This document shows positions 21,988 through 31,229 of a stretch of 64,000 nt of DNA, piece after piece. The translations under genes and the position numbers were made by a program. Location of the stretch: the NCBI GenBank assembly GCA_900312665.1, contig ONZQ02000014.1:961924-1025923 (forward strand). Reading direction: 5' to 3'. The stretch is from Cephalotrichum gorgonifer. Lineage: Eukaryota; Ascomycota; Sordariomycetes; Microascales; Microascaceae. Positions within the stretch are counted from its first letter, which is position 1, and each line of letters opens with the position of its first letter. Under the pieces are notes generated by a model. The model saw nothing but the letters and a program-made list of their open reading frames with translations. It was not told the DNA's origin and made no database searches.

Positions 21988-22395
21988 GGTGGCAGAGGTT
22001 GAGTTATGTGCACTCATATGAGCTCTTGCTATCGCTTGGCTCCTGTTTACTGTCAATAAGTTGAAGTTGGTTGAAAAATTGTGTATACTTGAGTGCAGAA
22101 GACACCTTTCCATAGGTTTAAATAGGTACATGAAATTCTTTTCGTTCCAGATTTGATATATGCTAGCGAACTGTTGACATAACGCTCATAAATACAATCC
22201 CAAGTGGCTTCCCGTCCTTCCTTTCCCTCCCTCCCTTACTTCGAATCCGTCCCGGATCCTTACATTTGTGCCTCCCGCGGTTTCCCAAGACTGTTGAACT
22301 CTTGACTCCACCCCGAACCAACCAAATGTCTTCCCAATACTCCAGATGAAACTACAAGAAATTGACAACCGAAAAAAAGATAAATAGAACATTTT
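21988..22395. other. Intergenic between convergent genes
   Basis: 3' ends of the GMC gene (+) and the MetE-like gene (-). No gene is seen. Confidence 0.6.
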
Positions 22396-23699
22396 CTAAG
22401 CGCTGCCGGGCCACAGCTCGGAGGCGACGTCCTTGACGAGCGCCAGCTTGGCGAACATCTTCTCTTCGGTCATGCCCTCGGCGCCGACGGCGACGCTGGC
22501 GAAGCCGCACTGGGGGCTGATGCCGATGCTGGCCATGGCCTCCTCGACGGAGACGCCCTGGCCCTCGGCGATGACGGTGGCGGCCTTCTGGACGCGGTCA
22601 CGGATGACGTCGGCGCTCTCGAGCTCGGGCTCCTTGGTGGTCACGACGCCGAGGACGACGTTCTTGCCGCGGGGGAGGTGGCGGAGGGGCTCGAAGCCGC
22701 CGGAGCGGGGGTTGTCGTACTCGAGGAAGAAGGTGTTGTAGTTTAGCGTGGAGAAGAGCTTCTCGGAGATCTTCTCGTAGGAGCCCTCGCTGAAGTGCAT
22801 CGACTTCGCGAAGTTGCCTGTGGGGGGATGAAAGGTTAGCTATGAGGGGAGAGTCGAGCCGACGGGGCCGTGAGACGGGACACAGGTTTGAGTGAGGGAA
22901 TGGGAAAAAAAAAGGAAAGGAGCTTACCTCGGCAAATGTGAAGGCCGACGTGGAGACCGTCGGGGCGGCCGGCGATGGCGTCGTTGTGGGCCTTGAGGTA
23001 GGTGTCGAAGAGCGCGACGGGGTCGACGCCGTCGGCCTTGAGGGCCTCAATCATGGCGTCGGAGCAGAAGTAGGCGAGGGTGGGGTCGTCGATCTGGATG
23101 TTGCGGCAGCCGTTGTCGTAGAGGGTCTTGAACTCCTGCTGGTAGGCCTTCGCGAGGTCGGCGAAGAAGTCGGCGTCATTGGAGTAGGCCTCGGGGGTGT
23201 AGCACTTGCCGGGGGCCAGGCGAAGGTGGAAGTAGCAGGGGGGGGGCATGGTGAACTTGAGCTGGTCCCACTCGGCCTCGGGGACGGTGGACCTCAGGAG
23301 TTTCCAGTTGTCGAGGTAGGGGCTGGTGGTGTACTTGATCTTGCCCTCGCAGACGGCGGCCATGGGGTACTGCTTGCCGGCCTTCTTGAGGGCGGCGATC
23401 GGGGGCGCGGAGAGGCGGGTGTACTCCCAGGGGACGGGGACGACCTCGCGGAAGCCCTCGAGCTTCTCGAAGAAGCCGTGGAAGTACCACTTGCGGTCGA
23501 ACTCGCCGGAGCAGATGGCGCGGACGCCGTGCTGGCGCTGCTTGGCGACGATGTCCTCGACGGCGCGGCGCTGCTCATCGGCGAGCTGGGCGGCCGTGAT
23601 GGTGCCGGCATCGGCCTGCTCCTGCGCCGCGGCGAGGGTGGCCGGGCGGATGAGGGAGCCGATCTGGTCGGCGTGGAAGGGGAGCTTGACGGTGCTCAT
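22396..23699 (-). CDS. MetE-like (cobalamin-independent methionine synthase C-terminal type) methyltransferase
   Basis: Two exons: 23699-22928 and 22817-22396 (397 aa). The donor is GTAAGC and the acceptor CACAG, joining GLHICRG to NFAKSMHFSEG. It is about half the length of full MetE and corresponds to its C-terminal catalytic barrel (UROD/MetE-like superfamily). Zinc ligands of the family are all visible: H254 and C256 in GLHICRG, E290 in FFLEYDNPRSG, and C361 in ISPQCGF. The start MSTVKLPFHADQIGSLIRP matches the DHIGS-type opening of the barrel. The full-length enzyme transfers methyl from methyltetrahydrofolate to homocysteine. For this short fungal form the methyl donor and acceptor are not established, and it may act on other thiols. 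Cytosolic: no signal peptide is seen. Confidence 0.88.
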
Positions 23700-24171
23700 G
23701 GTGGTGGCGGCGGGGCTGTTTGGTTTGTCTGGGGGGAGGTATAGGTGGGTGGGTGGGTGAGGTGAGATTGGTGTCTCTAAGGTGGTGTAAGAGGTAAAGG
23801 GGGGTGCGCTATCGTGTTGGAGGGGGGGAGGAGGGTAGTTTTGCTTGGATGGGATGGATCTAGGAGAAAGGAGAAGAAGGAGAAGCAAAAGAAAGTTTTC
23901 CCTTGTCCGAGCTACTAGTTAGTTTTACTTTCCCGCCTCGCCTCCTCCACCTCCTCCTCTCCCTCCGTATGTGGCTACACTGGACCAGGACCCCTCCACT
24001 AGCTCCTCAGAGCTCCACGGCACGGAACTACGGTTAAGGGGAGAAAAGACCCCGCACCACCACAAGCCTCAGCGCCCTGATACGCACGCATGGGTAGCAG
24101 TGCCAGTGAGCCGGCCCCACTTGATTTAGCTGGGAAATGACGGGAAACCAGATCCCAACAGCAAATTTTGG

Positions 24172-24193
24172 GGGGTAACAACGTTGTTACCCC
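24172..24193. promoter_or_regulatory. Perfect 22-base palindrome
   Basis: The half-site GGGGTAACAAC followed by its exact reverse complement GTTGTTACCCC has no mismatch or spacer. It lies about 470 bases upstream of the MetE-like start. It could bind a dimeric regulator or form a hairpin. Function is inferred from symmetry alone. Confidence 0.5.
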
Positions 24194-24219
24194 GCCATGC
24201 CCCGCCATGCCCCGCCATT
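24190..24219. repeat. Tandem repeat, 3 x 10 bases
   Basis: Three copies of CCCCGCCATG (last base of the third differs) directly abut and overlap by four bases the palindrome at 24172-24193. Confidence 0.85.
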
Positions 24220-25737
24220 GCGTCTCGGAAGAAAGGCCCTGAGGGACGGCAATTGTTCAAAGATTTTATGCCAGGCAGGAGGCTCTCTTCCGAGCGTGCC
24301 TTCTCTCTACCTCCCTCCTCGGGTTCCAAATACTCTAGTCGTATCCCGACCTATGACGCCGCCTGCGGTATAGTTGGAGAAATCTCCAATATTGCATTGG
24401 AGATAGGCATATGAAAGCCAAGACCTTAGTAACCATCGCTACTTGCAGCCTGCACCTTCTAAATACCCAAATTCTGGCGGCTGTGGCTTGCGAAAATCGA
24501 AACTATATAGTGTACATTGAATGAATGGCCGGAAGGGACGGGACGCCATCTGTCTGGTCTGTCTGTCTCTCCTTCGAATGCGCAACATCAACTGCCGAGG
24601 GGCAAGAAATCCGCCCAGCCTGAAGAAGTGCGGAGCTAGCCGGCTTACTCCACAAATAAATTGCGCCGCCTTTCCCCAATTAGACTAGCGTCGTCCGATC
24701 TTCCTCCGACTGGGACACGCGGGATCCTTTTCCCCCTCATGCTGTTCGAGAATAATCTGAGGCGCGCGCGGGGTGGCGTGGGTGTGGACAAGGAGGCCAG
24801 GATCGATGTCCAAGATTATTATTGGGAAGTTAGCAGGTCCATGCAGGTTATCTCCATAAAAAAAATCCCCAAGCGCGAGACCTTCGTCTCGGGGGTTCAG
24901 GATGATCTAGGGGCTATTACTTTACTCGTGATCAAGGCCCAGAGGAACTTCTCAACATGCACAAGTTAACACCCAGCCAATCCGTTCTCACGCTCACAAT
25001 TCTGCTAGAGGCAATGGGCGGATGAGCACTGACTGCTGCCCTCGCCGCCCGTAATCGGTTTTCGCAACTTAGGTAGCAACCCATATTCATCTCACCGTAC
25101 CTGTCACCGCATGCCTCTATCGTCACTCCCTCCAGCCGCTAGGTAGATCCTTGAGGTGCTGCACACATGGCTACAAACGACTCGGTCACATAATCGTTGG
25201 GCTCGTAATAACTGTCGGACTGTCCGTACTTATGAGTTATATCCTCGACGCAACCCCTCCTCGGTTGGGATGTAGTCCGCTCCCACGACCAGTAAATGTG
25301 CTTTCTACCGGATCCTCCTCAGACACACGGCGAGACATGCTTCTGTCGCCTCCGGTGCAATCTTCACGGAGTCTGCGAGGAGGGTACCCCCCTTTCGTCG
25401 CGATTGTGGAACACGGTCACCAGCTAACTGGGGTACTCGGCGACCGGCCCCAGTACTGGTGGGAGAGGACGAACAGACAGTGACCATGGCTTCGTTGGAC
25501 ATAAGCACATTGGCCTAACCACTAGATTCTGATATACTTATATCGGGGTACAAACTTCATTTCCGCTCCGACGGCCACCCCCGAGTGCCCACGAACCTTT
25601 ACACCAGCTTGAGGACTACCAAGGCCTCCTTACAAGTTACCAGAACATCTTCTCCATTCGCGATAATTCTCGTGCCCTGGCCAAAGCTCGACGTGGTCTT
25701 GGGGTGGTGTGAGCCGCAGCCTGCCAATTCCTGCAAG

Positions 25738-26443
25738 TCAGACGTTAGAGGAGAGTGCGGTTCGAAGGACGACGCATATAGTGGTCATGACTACGAACTC
25801 GGAAACGCTTTTATAGATGAATGGGCAGGCCAGGTCATCTTCAGACACCCTGTTCATATCTTGGCTTGAGACACCAGGGCTTGGCGAATACCTAGGGGCT
25901 GACCCTTGTTCCGTGTCGTCGCCCACAAGGCGCAAGATAGCAGGATGTGGCATGGAGGAGGCCTTCGAGGGTGATGTTCGGTCGTCTAATTGTCTGTGAC
26001 CTAGCTCGTCCTCTAGTGCTGCCCAGTCCCGGCTCGGCAACGAGGCGCCATCGCCGCCGTCGGTGGGACTCCGATTACGGTCCCGGCCAGCGGAACCCGA
26101 CGACCCACTTGGCTGTTGGCTTCTCTCCGTGGTGCCGCGAAGCGCGTCCGATGATGGGCCGGCAATATCAACTCGCTTCGCCAGTGGCCTGGGCGGTAGT
26201 ATACGCCTAAGTTTCGCCTCTTCCATAAGCTTTTGTCGTCGCTCTTTTTGTCGTTTCCCTATATTAACGAGGCGTATGAATTAGCATAGAGAGGGGCTGC
26301 GGACTAGGTAAGAATGGAAGCTTACTATATGCACTTTGTGCCAGACGATTCTGCTCTCTACGCGCGGCAGTCAGAGCCCGCCGCCTAGTTGATGGCTGTG
26401 TGCCATCGGGCCCTCCGTCCATCGCAGCCGTGCCAGGTGGCAT
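25738..26443 (-). CDS. bZIP-type transcription factor, intron inside the basic region
   Basis: Two exons: 26443-26326 and 26258-25738 (212 aa). The donor is GTAAGC and the acceptor ATATAG. Splicing joins RREQNRLAQSAY to RKRQKERRQKL and completes the bZIP basic-region signature N-x7-R (N32 to R40, NRLAQSAYR), as in AP-1/Yap-like fungal factors. That both halves complete the motif in frame is strong support. The zipper is short: L50, L56 and L60 are followed by a Pro-Pro that ends the helix. The remainder is Ser/Pro-rich with no recognised domain. The start is uncertain: MPPGTAAM (26443) or MDGGPD (26422). A run of 13 G lies just upstream. The C-terminus may also be extended by an unseen exon. 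It is divergent to an NmrA-like gene with 749 bases between starts. Likely nuclear, DNA-binding. Confidence 0.65.
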
Positions 26444-27192
26444 ACCAGTACTAGGTGTCCACCCCTCCTTTGGGGGGGGGGGGGTCCCGGAGGATTGCGC
26501 ACCGTCAAGACGCGATTAGGGCTGGAGTCTGTATTCTAGGGTATCCTACTGTATCACGCTGAATCACGCGTTTTTTATCTATAGCCAATCATTCCTTGTC
26601 GGATCCTTGCCTCAAGTGGTCGTATCGTCTGATGTCTTTAGAATAGATAGATAGATGATAAACTGTGCTGGGTAGGGCCTATGCCCGGCGCGTCGGACCC
26701 GGAGCTCAACTTCTGTATGCCTCTGCGCGATTCTGGACGCCAAGTCTCCTCGGTAAATTGAGTTTGGTATGGAATCAATTAGTAATGGACTGCGGGCTGT
26801 CGTCGGCAATATCCAACTTCGTAATCACCGAACACGTAACGAATCTGTTAACCAGAATCTTCCACAATGTTTTCTGTCTGGAGGTTATTGGTGTTGAATC
26901 CTGGATGACATCGACAGCCAGATGGCTTACGCTTTCTAGGCCAATCAGGAGCCGATTTTAGGTAAGCAACACTTACATCCGGTCAGGATTTAGAGGAAGG
27001 ATTCCGAAAAGAACGGATATAGGAGATAAGGCGATTTCGACATTCATATAAATGGATGATGTGAGGACAATGCCATGGCCATGAAGAGCATCATTCCAAA
27101 CGCCGCCTCTCTTACTTCTCTCCTGCTTCCATCCTCAAATCCTATTTTACTCAATTTTGAGCTCCATCCTCCAATCACTTCAATACAGCACA
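26444..27192. other. Shared divergent promoter of bZIP and NmrA-like genes
   Basis: 749 bases between the two start codons. It includes a 13-G tract at 26472-26484 close to the bZIP start and a short GATA-rich stretch (GATAGATAGATAGATGATA) near 26643-26660. No coding content is recognised. Confidence 0.5.
26472..26484 (+). repeat. Poly-G tract (13)
   Basis: An uninterrupted run of 13 G on the plus strand (C on the bZIP-coding strand), 29 bases upstream of the proposed bZIP ATG. It is prone to length variation and sequencing error, which matters for deciding the true 5' end of the bZIP frame. Confidence 0.9.
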
Positions 27193-28194
27193 ATGTCTTC
27201 GCCGAAGACCATCACCATCGTCGCAGCAACAGGAAACCAAGGTGGCGCCGTTGCAAAAGTCTTCCTCGATCTACCCGGCTGGAATGTTCGATGTCTGACT
27301 CGCCGGACATCCTCTGAAAAGGCCCTGGCCCTTAAGGCCCTCGGTGCCGAGGTTGTTCAAGCTGACCTTGGCGACTCCAACTCCATGGTTGAGGCGTTCA
27401 AAGGTGCTCACGCCGTCTTCGTCAACACCGACTTCTGGTTGCCGTATATGAACGCCTTGGCTAAGGGGCACGGCCAAGATGCCAGCCGCACCCTCGCCTA
27501 CAACACGGAAGTGCAGCATGCCAAGAACGCCGCAATCGCCGCCTCCAAGACCCCGACTCTTGAGAGGTACGTCTATTCAGCCTTGGGCCCAATGAAGGCC
27601 GCGTCTGGCGGGAAGTACTCCCAGAGCTACCACTGGGATACAAAAGCCGACTCCGTGAACTTTATTGAAACCGAGCTACCCGAACTTGCCAAGAAGACAT
27701 CGTACATCTACCTCGGCGCCTACAGCACCAACCCCTTCCTGTTCCCCAAGCTCGACGAGGAAACCGGAGAGTATTCGCTCGCTCTACCCGCGCCGAGGGA
27801 AACGCGGTTCCCAATTATCGACGCCGAAAATTCCACAGGGCCGTTCGTTCGGGCTCTCGTCGAGGACGAGGCAGCTGGAACGAAGCTGCTGGCGTACGAC
27901 TCCAGCTTGACGATTGGGGAGGCGATCGATGCCTGGAGCGGGGTCACTGGCAAGAAGGCAGATTTCTTGCAGCTATCTGTTGATGAAATGCACGAGCTTA
28001 CGGGCCTTCCCTACGAGATTCTGCATGGGCCTGCTTTCATTGGGGAATTTGGGTACATGGCGGGTGTGGAGGGCGTCATTACTCCGGAGCAGCTGAAAAC
28101 AAAGGTCAAAACGACGACTTACGCCGAATTTCTCGAATCCAAGAGCCTGGAGTATCTCTTGAACTTGAAGTTTGAGAAGTGGATTAAGGAATGA
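27193..28194 (+). CDS. NmrA-like NAD(P)-binding protein
   Basis: 333 aa, one exon. The start at 27193 (MSSPKTITIVAATGNQGGAV) puts the Rossmann strand and the glycine motif ATGNQGG at the N-terminus, as in the family; the in-frame ATG at 27157 would add 12 unrelated residues. NmrA-like proteins are atypical short-chain dehydrogenases. Some act as redox sensors that bind NAD(P) and control transcription factors, others are reductases. RCLTRRTSSEKA after the second strand suggests a preference for NADP (Arg after the strand). The catalytic Tyr-x3-Lys of active dehydrogenases is not evident. It shares a promoter with a bZIP gene, which may hint at a regulatory pair but is only positional evidence. 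Confidence 0.88.
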   Translation: MSSPKTITIVAATGNQGGAVAKVFLDLPGWNVRCLTRRTSSEKALALKALGAEVVQADLGDSNSMVEAFKGAHAVFVNTDFWLPYMNALAKGHGQDASRTLAYNTEVQHAKNAAIAASKTPTLERYVYSALGPMKAASGGKYSQSYHWDTKADSVNFIETELPELAKKTSYIYLGAYSTNPFLFPKLDEETGEYSLALPAPRETRFPIIDAENSTGPFVRALVEDEAAGTKLLAYDSSLTIGEAIDAWSGVTGKKADFLQLSVDEMHELTGLPYEILHGPAFIGEFGYMAGVEGVITPEQLKTKVKTTTYAEFLESKSLEYLLNLKFEKWIKE

Positions 28195-28669
28195 GTTTGT
28201 GTCAGCAATCCCCGCAGATGAGGGACTGGCAATATTTAATTACGAGTTGGAGGGGTTCGAGAGGGATTCCGATGAGACAGTCCAGGATTATGAGCCTGAG
28301 GAACTGCATGAGCATTATTAGAGAAGAAGGAAGCCGGTGACATTGTTGCATAGCAGTTTCACGATAATATTGATATGTCTAGGAATAAAAGCGTTTACCG
28401 CCGAAGAGGTCCGATAGATATATGTGCATCCCAACGCCACATATCCCTAAGCTGCGCCAGTATAGCAGGTAGATTTGGTCAAACAATCTTCTCCATGTAT
28501 TCGTTTGCTCCTGCCTTACATAATAGCATGCCTGTCAAAATGGATGCACCATCGCCTAGCACCTGAACCAAGGCTGGAATCCATGCATTAGCACGAGATG
28601 TCGGACAGGTTGAGGAGCGATACTAAAGTAATATGTTGAAGAGTTGATCAATAGATTATAGACAAGTAT
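28195..28669. other. Intergenic between convergent genes
   Basis: 3' flanks of the NmrA-like gene (+) and the small orphan (-). No gene is seen. Confidence 0.5.
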
Positions 28670-29170
28670 CTAGGCATGAAAGTCTTGACCGGAATACAAC
28701 CTCATAAAGTGCAAGCACTCGGCCATATCCCTCTCCCTGTTTCCCCTGTCGGATTGCCTTGCCTCTCGCTGGAGACGTTCATCGCCCCCATCTCTGCCGT
28801 CGACGTAGGCCCTCAGAAGCCCACAACACCTCCTCCAAGACTGATACCCATCGTCCGGGACGTGTAACACTTCTTCTATCTCTAGGTTTCTTGCCTGATC
28901 CTTCATCCCACTGAAACATGCCATGATCGCATCCATCAGGAGAAGCGTGCCCCTGTCGTCGTCGCCACCCATGGCCCAAACGTGGCGGGCATCCTGCCAA
29001 TCGGTTCTGGGGGGGTGGATCTTATACAATTTATAGACCGCCTTCAATAGCTTTTCGCACAGATCTACGATTGTGTTATCTCCCACCAGCCTGTTGAAGG
29101 CGCCCTCAAGATTCTGGGGGATATTGACCCTCCTGGCAGTGTCCCTAACGTGAGTCGGGATATCAGCCAT
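28670..29170 (-). CDS. Hypothetical 166-aa protein
   Basis: A complete frame from an ATG at 29170 (MADIPTHVRDTARRVNI) to a stop. The content is balanced and mostly helical: EGAFNRLVGDNTIVDLCEKLLKAVYKLYKI, then a WQDARHVWAMGGDDDRGTLLLMDAI segment and a basic, charged C-terminus. No signal peptide, membrane segment or known motif is seen. Absence of low-complexity bias and its length argue for a real gene, but there is no family support. Function unknown. Confidence 0.5.
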   Translation of the reverse strand: MADIPTHVRDTARRVNIPQNLEGAFNRLVGDNTIVDLCEKLLKAVYKLYKIHPPRTDWQDARHVWAMGGDDDRGTLLLMDAIMACFSGMKDQARNLEIEEVLHVPDDGYQSWRRCCGLLRAYVDGRDGGDERLQREARQSDRGNRERDMAECLHFMRLYSGQDFHA

Positions 29171-31229
29171 GGCTGTGATACAGGATACCGGCCGCGTATG
29201 CTATGTGTAGCTGTCTTATGTGGAGGTAGAGTATGATTTTCGTGTAAATAGTTCCGTGAGCTTATATGTCGTTGGATAGGTATGTATGGAGGTATCGAGC
29301 AAGACTGTAACTGAATCTGCTGTGTCTGATGATAGCAAATATCAAGAGTACATGACATCTTGGGCGACTCGACCCAAGTTTATATATTCACGGAATATCG
29401 TGCCCTGGACCTCACCTGGATTGCCGTGTCCTCTGAAAACCGACATCAGCTTTATTCCTTTGACAGAAGATGAAAGTTTCATCAGAGCAACGGTTGCCGC
29501 TCACGGTGTCACGAGTAAAGCGCGAGTAGTTCCTACCCAATGCCCTCGGGATTCAAAGTCCGTTTGCGGTCGAGGACATCACAAGAGTAGAGCCGACTAG
29601 CCCCTGGGCGGCGGACGGCCTGTTAGGACCACGGACGTTACAAACAGCTTTTATCACTCGAGTGTGTCATGTCAGAACTGAAGCGTATGATCTTTCTATC
29701 CTTTGACTCTGGTGTCAAACCTCCGTTTACAGCAGATGATACCGCCAATTGAGATGCTTTCCATTATCTTCCGTGGTCTACGGACGGGCGATTCGGGATT
29801 CAGGGCGTCATGTGGAAAGGTCACTTCTTCCTCTCCTCCTGTATATTGGCCAGCCGTGCATTCCATCGGAAACTCAGGACGTCACCAGCAAAGAAAGAGC
29901 CGTTCCGACCCTTAGCGGTTCGTGGGGTGGCCCGCACCACCCCTGCAAGCCCGCACTCGCAATCACCCACGCAAACACCTGCCCGGAAGCAAGGGATAGA
30001 CGCTCAAAGGACGTAGTTGCAGCCTCAGCCTCCTGCTCCGCGCCACGACACCCGTCGATGCCGTCCCGCGCGTGCAGCGGTCGTAGCGCTTTGGGAACGC
30101 AATGCAGTCATATGTTTCCCTCCTTTTTGGTCCTACGTCCTACGAGCTTGGCTCGGCGCTTAGTCGGGCCAGCCTCCATGAGGAATGGAAACGCGGGATG
30201 TTTCTAATCATGAGCTGCTCTCGATCCAGGAGAACCCGGGCCCCGTTAGAAAAAGCTTACTTCGATGTACTCTCTATACCCTCCAGAGAGGTAACCAAAC
30301 GAGGCAAGACACTACCCTTAGCTATGGTGGTTTATTTCAACTATTCTTACGAAAAAAAAAATGCGAAGGAGTGGTGGACTGCCTAGAACCTACTACTGAG
30401 TCACATAGGTAAGCCACAATCATGCACTATAGGCTCGTCGAGATCATACCTTCTTCATCTATCATGCGTGTTCATTAGGTCAAGTCACCAGAAGCCGAGG
30501 ATTTACTAGATAATAGGGGCAGATTGAGATTATATGGCAGGGATAAATTCATTCCAACGGTACCGGTAGATCACCAATCCCAGGTTGATCATGAGTGGTG
30601 GAGGTGTGTCTATCTGTGGTTCTCAGTCAGTTCGATTCAATCCCAGGTATTACAAGTAATACAACAGCAGGCGAATAGGGAAACACGGCTCTCGAGCCAA
30701 TGGATAGCAAACGTGACCTCGCGACTGAGATCTCCATGCAGCCACAAACCAATGAAAGTGCCGCCAAGTTCTGTGTGACAGATTGCCTCAGGAGTGGGTG
30801 TCAGCACCGGGAAGGATTGTCCGAGAGGCTCAGCGAGAAGGCGTCTCAAGAACATAGCTAATCTGTCGCTGGAGGGTCCTCTTGGGAACAGGAACAGAAA
30901 GAATCTACGCGGCTTTGTTACTTTATTTACCGACCAATACTTTGCTTCTTCATTCAATGTCACTTATATTTTGCTAAACCTATTATACATCATGCAAGGA
31001 GCGGATGCCTTAGATCCACAAGAGGTTGTGCAATGGCGTACACAGTCACGTGGGAGGACAGCCCCAAATGGAGATGCAGCCTGGCGAGCCTGGTCCCTCA
31101 TGAGATTCAAACCTTTCTCCATCATCGGAATAGGAGTTGTGGTGGCTATCCGGATTCTGGTTTTGTCCGGCGTTTCGTTCACTGCCTGGACTGGTCCGTT
31201 CTAGTTCCTGCAACGACGTCTCTCCAGAA
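29171..31229. other. Long intergenic region
   Basis: This spans from the orphan gene start to the WGR-PARP start. Several 60-150-codon frames occur, but none shows family motifs. The frame 30794-31204 (+) ends just before the PARP and has a hydrophobic C-terminal stretch; it could be an unrecognised gene or chance. The true 5' end of the PARP may also lie here. Confidence 0.4.

Larger units (their letters stand above)
23700..25737. other. Long intergenic region
   Basis: The promoter of the MetE-like gene and the 3' flank of the bZIP gene. It contains a perfect 22-base palindrome and a 3x10-base tandem repeat next to it. Frames at 24661-24969 (+) and 25151-25483 (+) lack recognisable content. 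A further downstream exon of the bZIP gene here cannot be excluded. Confidence 0.5.

Noticed and set aside
22938..23744. 268-codon plus-strand frame opposite the MetE-like gene
   Set aside because: Gly/Val/Glu-rich shadow; the minus strand has zinc-ligand motifs.
30794..31204. 136-codon plus-strand frame with hydrophobic end
   Set aside because: No family motif and no clear start; may be PARP leader. Left as intergenic.
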